Shown here: one piece after another, positions 3,506 through 10,262 of the stretch
How positions within the stretch are numbered: the first letter of the stretch is position 1
Layout of the letters: each line of letters starts with the position of its first letter
Source: Verrucomicrobiota bacterium
GTDB taxonomy: Bacteria; Verrucomicrobiota; Kiritimatiellia; Kiritimatiellales; Tichowtungiaceae
Length of the DNA: 10,600 nucleotides
NCBI GenBank assembly: GCA_030619095.1
Contig: JAUXCB010000023.1
Span: 1 to 10,600 of the forward strand
Direction: 5' to 3'
The notes under the pieces: generated by a model
Database searches by the model: none
What the model was told of the DNA's origin: nothing
Seen by the model: the letters and a program-made list of their open reading frames with translations, nothing else
Program-made: the position numbers and the translations under genes

Positions 3506-4918
3506 CTACGTTTGCCGCCGGAGGCGGGCGGGGAGGATTTTCAGCTGTTCACGGTATTTGGCGACGGTGCGGCGGGCAATGTTGATGCCCTGTTCGCTGA
3601 GGGCATCGCCGATTTTCTGATCGGAGAGCGGCTTTTTCTTATCCTCGGCACTGACGATATCGGCCAGGGTGCTTTTTATGGCGGCGTTGGAAATGACGCT
3701 TCCGTCGGCTTGCGCGATGCCGGGGGTGAAGAAATATCTAAATTCGAGGACCCCGCGCGGGGTGGCCATGTACTTGCCGTTGCAGGCGCGGCTGATCGTG
3801 GTTTCGTGAAGGTCGAGGACGTTGGCCACTTGTTTCATTGTGAGGGGTTTTAGGCCGGAGATTCCCTGGTCGAGAAAGGCTTCCTGTACCCGAACGATTT
3901 CGGTGGCGATTCGAAGAATGGTGTCCTGTCGCTGGTCGATGCTGCGGATGAAAAATTTGCTTTTGGCGATTTTTTCGCGGATGTATTTTCGGGTTTCAGC
4001 GGCGGTGGTTTTGTCTTTGAGCAATTGGAGATATTTTTGGCTGATGAAAAGGCGCGGATAGGGCGTTTTGTTTTGTGTGGCCCTCCAGGTATCATCCCGT
4101 TTTTCGACGGTGATTTCAGGGATGATATATTCGGTGCGCTCGGCGGTAAAGTTGCGGCCGGGCTTGGGGTTGAGCCGGGCGATGGATTCGGAGAGTTCTT
4201 TGATTTTTTTGAGGGGCAGGCGCATGGCGAGGGCAATCCGCTCGTACTGGTGCGCACCGAGTTTATCAAGGTGGTCGCGTACCAGTGAGGCTTCTAGGGA
4301 GGTGCCTTTTCCCTGATGGCAGAGCTGGATCAGCAGGCATTCTGCCAGCGAGCGGGCACCGACCCCAACGGGATCGAAACTGTGAATGACGGTGATGATT
4401 CGCTCGAAGAGTTCCTCGGGGAATTCAGGGGTGGCCCCGATGATGCCGTCCAGGTCGAGTTGGAGATAGCCGTCGTCATCGATACTTCCGATGAGGACCT
4501 CCGCAATGCCTCGCTCACGGGCGTCGAAACCTGCGGTCGAGATCTGATCCATCAGGTGTTCCTGAAGGGACTCAACGCTGGAGATAGAGTCCATCATAAA
4601 CTGATGTTTGTCTTCAGCGGTTTTGGAGCGAACCTCGCGGTTTCGTCGGAAGTCTTCGTCCCATTCAGCGAGTTCGGTGAGCTCGCCGATCTCGCGCTCC
4701 TCACGCAGTTCCTCGCGCGCGGCTTCATCGAAGTCAGTCACTTCTTCCACCTCAGGGGCTTCGCGTTCGAGGGTGGGGTTCTGATCCATTTCCTCACGAA
4801 CCATCAACTGAAGGTCGAGGATGGGGACTTGTAGTACTTTTAGGGATTGCAACATTTGCGGGGTGAGCGACTGCTCCATCCGCTGTTGCTGAACTAAACC
4901 TAGAGACTGTTCGGCCAT
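3506..4918 (-). CDS. rpoN: RNA polymerase sigma-54 factor RpoN
   Basis: A full-length 470-residue sigma-54. Region I is the Gln/Leu-rich N-terminus (LVQQQRMEQSLTPQMLQSLK, residues 8-27), which binds the activator and holds the polymerase silent. Region II is the acidic linker about 50-105. The core-binding domain lies about 105-300. The HTH is near 349-374 (LTMKQVANVLDLHETTISRA). The RpoN box ARRTVAKYRE at 448-457 is perfect and reads the -24 promoter element. The protein directs transcription of genes that need an AAA+ enhancer-binding activator. It diverges from the hydrolase gene across an 83-bp gap and lacks the raiA/hpf or lptB neighbours seen in many proteobacteria. No clear Shine-Dalgarno sequence precedes the ATG, but region I begins right there, so the start is trusted. 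Confidence 0.97.
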   Translation of the reverse strand: MAEQSLGLVQQQRMEQSLTPQMLQSLKVLQVPILDLQLMVREEMDQNPTLEREAPEVEEVTDFDEAAREELREEREIGELTELAEWDEDFRRNREVRSKTAEDKHQFMMDSISSVESLQEHLMDQISTAGFDARERGIAEVLIGSIDDDGYLQLDLDGIIGATPEFPEELFERIITVIHSFDPVGVGARSLAECLLIQLCHQGKGTSLEASLVRDHLDKLGAHQYERIALAMRLPLKKIKELSESIARLNPKPGRNFTAERTEYIIPEITVEKRDDTWRATQNKTPYPRLFISQKYLQLLKDKTTAAETRKYIREKIAKSKFFIRSIDQRQDTILRIATEIVRVQEAFLDQGISGLKPLTMKQVANVLDLHETTISRACNGKYMATPRGVLEFRYFFTPGIAQADGSVISNAAIKSTLADIVSAEDKKKPLSDQKIGDALSEQGINIARRTVAKYREQLKILPARLRRQT

Positions 4919-4961
4919 TTCGATTTACAAATTCAAGTGACTATTTAACAATTACGCCTCC

Positions 4962-4992
4962 TTGAATAACAGGAAACAGAAGAAGATACAAT
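4962..4992 (+). promoter_or_regulatory. possible sigma-70 promoter of the envelope cluster
   Basis: TTGAAT (4962-4967) and TACAAT (4987-4992, 5 of 6 matches to TATAAT) are 19 bp apart, slightly long. Transcription would begin near 4999, only about 3 nt before the ATG at 5002, so the first gene would have almost no leader. That agrees with the lack of a Shine-Dalgarno sequence before it. The gap 4919-5001 must also hold the rpoN promoter on the other strand, which I could not place. Confidence 0.35.
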
Positions 4993-5001
4993 TGAACACT
5001 C

Positions 5002-5784
5002 ATGAGCATTAAACTTTGTGTATTAGCCAGTGGAAGCGCCGGGAACTGTACGTTCGTCGGAACGGAGACGACTCGTATCCTGATCGATGCGGGGCTTTCG
5101 GCAAAAAAAACCACGGAACGCCTGGCCGAAATCGGCGAGACACCGGAGCGGATCGATGCCATTTGCGTGACGCATGAGCATGGCGATCATATTTCCGGGA
5201 TCCGGGTTTTACAGAAGAAGCATGGCATCCCTGTTTATGCCAATGCCGGAACAGTCGAAGGAATTCGCGCGGCGAAAAAGGGCCGCGAGGTGACCTGTCG
5301 TCAGTTTACCACCGGCTCGGCTTTCGAGGTCGGCGATATCCAGTTGGAACCATTTTCGGTTCCGCATGATGCCTACGAGCCGGTTGGGTTTGTGATGCGG
5401 AGCGGCGGCCGTTCGATCGGGATGGCGACCGATGTCGGGATTGTGACTACTCTGTTGCGTGAGAAGCTTCGCACCTGTGATGTCGTGGTCATTGAAGCCA
5501 ACCATGAAGAGTCGATGGTTCATGAGGCGGCGCGGCCCTGGAGTTTGAAGCAACGGATCTTGAGCAATCAGGGCCATCTCTCTAATCGTGCCGCTGCCGC
5601 TCTGATTGGTGAGATCGCCGGCGAACGACTGACGCATCTTTTTCTTGCGCACCTGAGCGGGGACTGCAACAGTCCGCATCGTGCCCGCAGTGCGTTCGAG
5701 ACGGTTCTCGCCGAGGCGGGGCATCATCATGTAAGTATCTGTATGACCGGTGCCGGTGCGGCCAGTGAAATTTTGGAACTCTAA
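5002..5784 (+). CDS. metallo-beta-lactamase-fold hydrolase, WalJ/YycJ-like
   Basis: A 260-residue MBL-fold protein opening IKLCVLASGSAGNCTFV, the typical N-terminus of the YycJ/WalJ subfamily (SGSSGNC). Metal ligands appear as THEHGDH at 57-63, PHDA with H122, D144 (MATDVG), NHE with H168, and a late H217 (AHLSGD). SNQGHLSN (188-195) is also typical of YycJ. YycJ-like proteins are believed to be two-metal nucleases or phosphodiesterases. In Firmicutes the gene sits beside the walRK cell-wall regulators, but there is none here. Its stop is 2 bp before the lpxK start, so the two are probably cotranscribed. No Shine-Dalgarno sequence precedes the ATG. The family is sure, the substrate is not. 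Confidence 0.9.
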   Translation: MSIKLCVLASGSAGNCTFVGTETTRILIDAGLSAKKTTERLAEIGETPERIDAICVTHEHGDHISGIRVLQKKHGIPVYANAGTVEGIRAAKKGREVTCRQFTTGSAFEVGDIQLEPFSVPHDAYEPVGFVMRSGGRSIGMATDVGIVTTLLREKLRTCDVVVIEANHEESMVHEAARPWSLKQRILSNQGHLSNRAAAALIGEIAGERLTHLFLAHLSGDCNSPHRARSAFETVLAEAGHHHVSICMTGAGAASEILEL

Positions 5785-5786
5785 GA

Positions 5787-6935
5787 ATGGGAAAACAGTC
5801 GAACGAACGGCTGGAGCAACGCCTGCTGAAGGTGATCTCCAAAGAGGTTCAGGGGAAACGCGCGGCCTGTCTGCGCGGCCTTCTCCGCGTGCTGTCCTGG
5901 GTTTTCTATCTTTTGGTTCAGCTGAGGCTTTTGCTTTTCAAGCACCGTATTTTGCGGGCGAGCACGTTGGGTTGTCAGGTGATTAGTGTTGGCAATGTGA
6001 CGGTCGGCGGAACGGGGAAAACCCCGATTGTGGAGACGTTTGCCCGCTCGCTTCACCAAAAAGGCCGCAAGGTTGCCATTCTGAGTCGCGGGTATAAAAG
6101 CCGCAAAACCCCGTTTTGGGAGAAGATTCTCAGGAAGGAAGAGCGCCTGCCCCGTGTGGTTTCTAATGGCGAGCAGCTTTTGCTGAACTCAGATCTTGCC
6201 GGGGATGAGCCTTTTATGCTCGCATCCAATCTTCCTGAAGTCGCTGTGCTGGTCGATAAAGACCGAGTCAAGTCGGGCAAATACGCCATTCGCAAACTGG
6301 GATGCGACACGCTGGTGCTCGATGACGGGTTTCAGTATCTCGGCCTGCAACACCGGATGGATATTGTACTGGTGGACTATACCAATCCCTTTGGCTACAG
6401 CCGTCTTCTGCCGCGCGGCCTGTTACGTGAGCCCGCACGAAATATTAAGCGTGCTGGGTTTATCTTCATCACTAAATGCCCTCCCGAAGGCGCGCCGGAA
6501 CTGAAGGCTACGTTGCGGGCGCTCAACCCGTATGCAGAGATTTCTGAGTGTCGCCACACCTCAAAGTATTTAAAAAACCTCTATACGCGCGAGCAACTGG
6601 GTCTGGATGCCATTGAAGGTCGTAAGGTGGCGACCATCTCCGGAATTGCGGTTCCGCAGGGGTTTGAGAATGGGGTGCGCACTCTGGGGGCAGAAATTGT
6701 CTATAGCGCCCGCTATGCCGACCACCATCGCTATACCCAGCAGGAGATCATCGAAACGATCAACAAGGCGGTTCATGCGGGGGCGGAGATGATCGTCACC
6801 ACCGAAAAAGATGCGGTTCGCTTCCCGCGGATCGACCGGTGCGACCTGCCGGTGATTTACCTGCGCGTGGAGATCGAAATGCTTTCCGGATCCGATGCAT
6901 TTAACGACTGGATTAACCGGATTTGTTTTAAATAA
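5787..6935 (+). CDS. lpxK: tetraacyldisaccharide 4'-kinase LpxK
   Basis: A 382-residue lipid A pathway kinase that phosphorylates the 4' position of the tetraacyl disaccharide at the inner-membrane surface, giving lipid IVA. A hydrophobic N-terminal helix (about 33-52) anchors it in the membrane. The Walker A loop is GNVTVGGTGKTP at 69-80 (K78, T79), followed by LSRGYKS (99-105), GDEPFMLA (139-146) and LDDGFQYLGLQHR (178-190), all classic LpxK motifs. Length is slightly above the usual 325-350, mostly an N-terminal extension of about 20 charged residues. The ATG at 5787 follows the previous stop by 2 bp. This gene shows that the organism makes lipopolysaccharide. All motifs are intact. Confidence 0.96.
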   Translation: MGKQSNERLEQRLLKVISKEVQGKRAACLRGLLRVLSWVFYLLVQLRLLLFKHRILRASTLGCQVISVGNVTVGGTGKTPIVETFARSLHQKGRKVAILSRGYKSRKTPFWEKILRKEERLPRVVSNGEQLLLNSDLAGDEPFMLASNLPEVAVLVDKDRVKSGKYAIRKLGCDTLVLDDGFQYLGLQHRMDIVLVDYTNPFGYSRLLPRGLLREPARNIKRAGFIFITKCPPEGAPELKATLRALNPYAEISECRHTSKYLKNLYTREQLGLDAIEGRKVATISGIAVPQGFENGVRTLGAEIVYSARYADHHRYTQQEIIETINKAVHAGAEMIVTTEKDAVRFPRIDRCDLPVIYLRVEIEMLSGSDAFNDWINRICFK

Positions 6936-6954
6936 AAAAAGGAAAGGGAAGAGG

Positions 6955-7674
6955 ATGGAGACTGAGTTATGGGCGCGATCTCCGGGGAAGGCGTTTGCCG
7001 CACTGGCAGGGCGTGCGCTTTTTTATGCGGTTTTTCTGGGCGGGCTGACGTACGGAATGCTGTGGGGGGCGGTCAACTACGGTCCGGCATTTTATGGCGA
7101 GACAGGCCCCGTCGAAATTATGGAAGCGGTATTCGCGTTATTGGCGGCATCGTTTTTTCTGCTGGCCGGGCGACAGGAGCGGTCCCGAGAGCCCTGCATG
7201 ATTATTCTGGCCGGGTTTCTCTTCTGCCTTTTTATCCGTGAGTCGGACTATTTTTTTGATGCGCTGATTACCCGTCATGCATGGAAGGTGGGCGTGACAC
7301 TGGTTCTTGTCTTCATGGGGTTGTATGCCTGGCGGCATCGACAGGAGATGTATCAATCCACACTTCAGTTCATGAGCCATCCGAGCTTCGGGATTTTCGT
7401 AAGCGGGCTGTTGATATTGATCGTTTTTTCCCGGCTGTTTGGATATGGCGACTTTTGGGAAGGATTGCTCCTTGATGAGACCTGTCTGGCCGTCAAACAG
7501 ATTGTGGCAGATCATACAGAAGAGATTGCCTATATCCAGCTATGGGATGAGAAAGCTCTAATCATCACACGGATTGTGGAAGAGAGTACGGAACTGGCGG
7601 GCTATTTTCTCATGCTGATTGCTTCCTGGGAATACTTGCACGATGCCCGTATCTGTCGACGGATCGGATTTTGA
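6955..7674 (+). CDS. uncharacterised integral membrane protein, about six helices
   Basis: A 239-residue hydrophobic protein that I do not recognise. Likely membrane helices lie at about 19-41, 54-71, 81-95, 110-124, 144-160 and 210-226. Between the last two is a soluble stretch (about 165-205: DETCLAVKQIVADHTEEIAY, then IQLWDEK). Charged residues within or beside helices stand out: E54, the R-E-S-D string at 95-98, and E208/E209/E213 at the start of the last helix. These could be functional. The ATG at 6955 is chosen because a purine-rich Shine-Dalgarno-like run (GGAAAGGGAAGAGG) ends right before it. An in-frame ATG at 6895 overlaps lpxK and is rejected. It lies 19 bp after lpxK and before pseB, so an envelope role is plausible but unproven. 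Confidence 0.75.
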   Translation: METELWARSPGKAFAALAGRALFYAVFLGGLTYGMLWGAVNYGPAFYGETGPVEIMEAVFALLAASFFLLAGRQERSREPCMIILAGFLFCLFIRESDYFFDALITRHAWKVGVTLVLVFMGLYAWRHRQEMYQSTLQFMSHPSFGIFVSGLLILIVFSRLFGYGDFWEGLLLDETCLAVKQIVADHTEEIAYIQLWDEKALIITRIVEESTELAGYFLMLIASWEYLHDARICRRIGF

Positions 7675-7709
7675 TACGGGTTTCTGTGGTGCTGCAAAAT
7701 GGCCTTGTG

Positions 7710-7748
7710 TATAAACGGTTGTGCGGATCATCCACTCCCCGATCCGCA
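7710..7748 (+). promoter_or_regulatory. -10-like box with 5' hairpin before pseB
   Basis: TATAAA (7710-7715) resembles a -10 box, but no good -35 stands 16-18 bp upstream. Transcription would begin near 7722, exactly where a perfect 8-bp stem starts: TGCGGATC (7722-7729) pairs with GATCCGCA (7741-7748) around an 11-nt loop. No T-run follows, so this is not an intrinsic terminator. It could be a 5' stabilising hairpin of a pseB transcript or a protein site. Promoter assignment is weak. Confidence 0.3.
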
Positions 7749-7768
7749 GAACAGAAACAGATAGGACA

Positions 7769-8812
7769 ATGATGATGCATTCTGGAAATTTCGACAGTTT
7801 AAACGGTGCTCGCATCCTGATTACCGGCGGGACCGGCTCCCTTGGAAAAAAGCTCACTCGCGTGTTGCTCGATGCGGCCAGTGACTCGGTCGTTGTGGTG
7901 TTCAGCCGGGACGAATTCAAGCAGTTCGAAATGCGTTCAACCTTTTCTCCGGACGATCAGAAGCGATTGCGGTTTTTTATCGGCGATGTGCGCGATGCCG
8001 ATCGCCTGCGCCGCGCCATGGTGGGTGTGGACTATGTCATTCATGCGGCCGCCCTCAAGCAGGTGGACACGGCAGAGTACAACCCGGGCGAGTGCATCAA
8101 AACCAATGTGGACGGCGCAGAAAACGTCATTGAAGCGGCTCTTGTATCCGGGGTGAAAGGGGTGGTCGCGCTCTCCACCGATAAGGCCTGCGCGCCGATC
8201 AATCTCTATGGTGCGACCAAGCTGGTTTCAGACAAGCTTTTCGTGGCGGCCAACAACATTAAAGGCGAGCACGAAATCCGGTTCAGCGTGGTGCGTTACG
8301 GAAATGTGATGGGCTCGCGAGGGTCGGTTATTCCGTTCTTCGTCAAGCAACGGGAGCAGGGCTTCCTTCCGATTACGCACACCGAGATGACCCGCTTTAA
8401 TATCTCTCTCGATGAGGGTGCGGCACTGGTCCTCTTCGCGCTCCACAACCATCTGGGCGGGGAGATCTTTATTCCGAAAATTCCCTCCTACAAGATTCTC
8501 GATGTGGCCGAAGCGGTCGCCCCGAGTTGCGAGCTGCGCAATGTGGGCATCCGCCCCGGCGAAAAACTGCACGAGGAGATGATTACCGCGACCGACTCTC
8601 TGGACACCATCGACCTTGGAAAATACTACGCGATCCTGCCGTCTGTCTCATTCAACTATGTCCGCGAGGACTACCTGAAGCATCATCACGCCGTTTATGT
8701 TCCGGAAGGGTTTGCCTACAACTCCGGAACCAACACAGAGTGGGATACGGTTGAGTCCCTGCGCGAAAAAATCAGGACATTTGTTGACCCGGAATTCAAG
8801 GTTGACGGCTGA
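7769..8812 (+). CDS. pseB: UDP-GlcNAc 4,6-dehydratase (inverting) PseB
   Basis: A 347-residue extended SDR enzyme that turns UDP-GlcNAc into UDP-2-acetamido-2,6-dideoxy-beta-L-arabino-hexos-4-ulose, the first step to pseudaminic acid. Counting from 7769: the NAD(P)-binding loop TGGTGSLG at 19-26; GDVRD at 72-76; HAAALKQVDTAEYNP about 92-106; catalytic STDKA at 136-140 (D138, K139) with Y147-GAT-K151; then SVVRYGNVMGSRGSV and GIRPGEKLHE. These closely follow Campylobacter/Helicobacter PseB (FlaA1), and the length is normal. ATGs at 7769, 7772 and 7775 are all possible. AGGA at 7763-7766 favours the later two by spacing, so the first residues are uncertain. It is followed by a small ORF and pseC. 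Confidence 0.94.
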   Translation: MMMHSGNFDSLNGARILITGGTGSLGKKLTRVLLDAASDSVVVVFSRDEFKQFEMRSTFSPDDQKRLRFFIGDVRDADRLRRAMVGVDYVIHAAALKQVDTAEYNPGECIKTNVDGAENVIEAALVSGVKGVVALSTDKACAPINLYGATKLVSDKLFVAANNIKGEHEIRFSVVRYGNVMGSRGSVIPFFVKQREQGFLPITHTEMTRFNISLDEGAALVLFALHNHLGGEIFIPKIPSYKILDVAEAVAPSCELRNVGIRPGEKLHEEMITATDSLDTIDLGKYYAILPSVSFNYVREDYLKHHHAVYVPEGFAYNSGTNTEWDTVESLREKIRTFVDPEFKVDG

Positions 8813-8813
8813 C

Positions 8814-8975
8814 ACCTGAGACCTGAAAGGAGAGGGCATGTCTAATCGGAAGGATGATTTGATTGCTATATTCACAACCATGTCTAAAAACGTAAAAAAG
8901 CGCAGACAATGAAAGAAAGTCTAAAATCTCAGGATTCAGCGGCCGTCCCTCAACCCTTCGACTCAGGTCTCAGGT
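8814..8975. repeat. 13-bp inverted repeat enclosing the small ORF and the pseC start
   Basis: ACCTGAGACCTGA (8814-8826) has its exact reverse complement TCAGGTCTCAGGT at 8963-8975. Each arm is built from a 7-base CCTGAGA unit, so these are probably two copies of a dispersed microsatellite-like repeat in opposite directions. In mRNA they could close a loop of about 136 nt that contains the small ORF's Shine-Dalgarno sequence and the pseC start. The right arm lies inside the pseC coding sequence. Confidence 0.6.
8838..8912 (+). CDS. 24-residue small ORF, translationally coupled to pseC
   Basis: ATG at 8838 is preceded by AAAGGAGAGG, the best Shine-Dalgarno sequence in this region, at normal spacing. 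The frame codes MSNRKDDLIAIFTTM and ends in the very basic tail SKNVKKRRQ. Its TGA (8910-8912) overlaps the pseC ATG (8909-8911) as ATGA. pseC itself has only a weak ribosome site, so translation of this small ORF would feed ribosomes into pseC. ATGTCTAA occurs both at its start (8838) and at an internal ATG (8880). It could be a leader peptide whose translation matters more than its product, or a small protein. No family is recognised. Confidence 0.5.
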   Translation: MSNRKDDLIAIFTTMSKNVKKRRQ

Positions 8976-10243
8976 CTCAACCCTCATCCCTTCCTTCTCC
9001 CCCTTGTTGTCTTCCTTACGGCCGCCAGACCATTGATGAACAGGATGTTCAGGCCGTGGTGGATGTGCTGCGCGGAGACTGGCTCACCTGCGGCCCGGCA
9101 GTGACCCGGTTTGAGCAGGTTGTGCGCGAGTACATTGGTGTCAAACATGCCATCGCGGTGAGCAATGGGACCGCCGCCCTGCATCTCTGCTGCCTGGCTC
9201 TGGGCGTTCGCCCTGGAGATGTGGGTGTCACCTCCCCGCTAACTTTTTTGGCCTCGGCCAACTGCATTGCTTATTGCGGCGGGCGGCCGGATTTTGTGGA
9301 CATCGACCCGCACACCTATTGCTTCAATCCTGAACGACTGGAGGAATATATTCAGAAAAACGGGGTGCCCAGAGTGGTCATTCCTGTTGACTTTGCTGGC
9401 GTTCCAGTCGACCTGCCGCGCATTTATGAGTTGGCGAAACAGTACGGGTTTTCAGTAATCGAAGACGCGGCGCACTCCATCGGGAGCAGCTACCGGCATG
9501 AGAGCCGCACCATTCGTTGCGGGTCCTGTGTCCATTCCGATTTGGCAATCTTTTCTTTCCATCCGGTCAAAACCGTTACTGCCGGGGAGGGCGGCATGGT
9601 TTTGACCAATGACGACGAACTGGCGGCCCGCGTACGGATGTTTGCCAGTCATGGCATGGAGCGCGACCCCGCGTTGTTTCAGCTGTGGCCGGTCTGCACG
9701 GCCGATGGCACTCTGGAGGAGAAAGACCTGCCGACGGATCCCGCAGACGGAAGGGTGCCCTGGCTCTACCAGCAGCAGGAGTTGGGGTACAACTATCGAA
9801 TCACAGATCTTCAGTGTGCGTTGGGTGCGTCGCAGATCAGTCGGCTGGATCAAATCATTCAGCGGCGACGGGTTCTTTTCGATCAATATCAACAGGCCTT
9901 CGGGTCGAATCCAAAATTAATCTGCCCCCCATGCCCAGAGGGCACCGAGCCCGCCTATCACCTTTATGTTCTGCGCTTTAAAGACGGGGCAGAGTCGATG
10001 CGCCTCGCGGCCTGCGCCGCACTGCGGGAAGAGGGAGTCTTTGCACAGGTTCATTATCTTCCGGTTTATCTGCAACCCTGGTATCGCCAACAATATGGCT
10101 ACACGCCCGGAAAATGCCCCGAAGCCGAAGCCGTTTATGGCGACTGCTTGAGCCTCCCGCTCTTCCCTGCCATGACCGAGGAGGACATACAAAAGGTCGT
10201 TCAGATCATAAATAGGCTCACCTCTTTTCTAAAAATCATCTGA
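8909..10243 (+). CDS. pseC: UDP-4-amino-4,6-dideoxy-GlcNAc-type aminotransferase PseC
   Basis: A 444-residue PLP enzyme of the DegT/DnrJ/EryC1 family. It aminates C4 of the PseB product using glutamate, the second pseudaminic acid step. Evidence: YGRQTIDEQDVQAVVDVLRG (37-56) then DWLTCGP; SNGTAALHL (85-93); EDAAHSIGSSY (185-195); and FHPVKTVTAGEGG with the PLP lysine K211. ELGYNYRITDLQCALG (281-296) and the C-terminal HYLPVYLQPWY agree. Pairing with pseB favours PseC over related sugar aminotransferases. The protein is longer than the usual 370-390: the first 35 residues are Ser/Pro-rich, partly encoded by a dispersed repeat (8963-8975), and residues about 241-275 form a longer than usual loop. 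No in-frame start exists between 8909 and the conserved domain, so the extension seems real. It starts by ATGA overlap with the small ORF. Confidence 0.9.
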   Translation: MKESLKSQDSAAVPQPFDSGLRSQPSSLPSPPCCLPYGRQTIDEQDVQAVVDVLRGDWLTCGPAVTRFEQVVREYIGVKHAIAVSNGTAALHLCCLALGVRPGDVGVTSPLTFLASANCIAYCGGRPDFVDIDPHTYCFNPERLEEYIQKNGVPRVVIPVDFAGVPVDLPRIYELAKQYGFSVIEDAAHSIGSSYRHESRTIRCGSCVHSDLAIFSFHPVKTVTAGEGGMVLTNDDELAARVRMFASHGMERDPALFQLWPVCTADGTLEEKDLPTDPADGRVPWLYQQQELGYNYRITDLQCALGASQISRLDQIIQRRRVLFDQYQQAFGSNPKLICPPCPEGTEPAYHLYVLRFKDGAESMRLAACAALREEGVFAQVHYLPVYLQPWYRQQYGYTPGKCPEAEAVYGDCLSLPLFPAMTEEDIQKVVQIINRLTSFLKII

Positions 10244-10262
10244 TGGATACAGGACTATTTCT

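Noticed and set aside
3383..3853. Plus-strand open frame antisense to the end of rpoN.
   Set aside because: It overlaps the highly conserved RpoN box and HTH coding region. It starts in the palindrome only because that repeats a coding string on both strands.
4025..4834. Several plus-strand open frames antisense to rpoN.
   Set aside because: They are shadow frames of a GC-rich gene, with no ribosome sites or family patterns.
4957..4963. A perfect AAGGAGG on the minus strand upstream of rpoN.
   Set aside because: It is about 40 nt before the rpoN ATG and the nearby frames stop almost at once, so it serves no visible gene.
6895..6954. A start at 6895 for the membrane protein.
   Set aside because: It overlaps the last 41 bases of lpxK, has no ribosome site, and the ATG at 6955 has a strong purine-rich one.
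7000..7020. A sigma-54-like -24/-12 pattern (TGGCAGGGCGTGC).
   Set aside because: It lies inside the membrane protein gene, matches the consensus only partly, and no target gene follows nearby.
7721..7768. A GTG start at 7721 for pseB.
   Set aside because: It would put 16 residues unrelated to PseB before the normal N-terminus and lies in the hairpin; the ATGs at 7769-7775 fit better.
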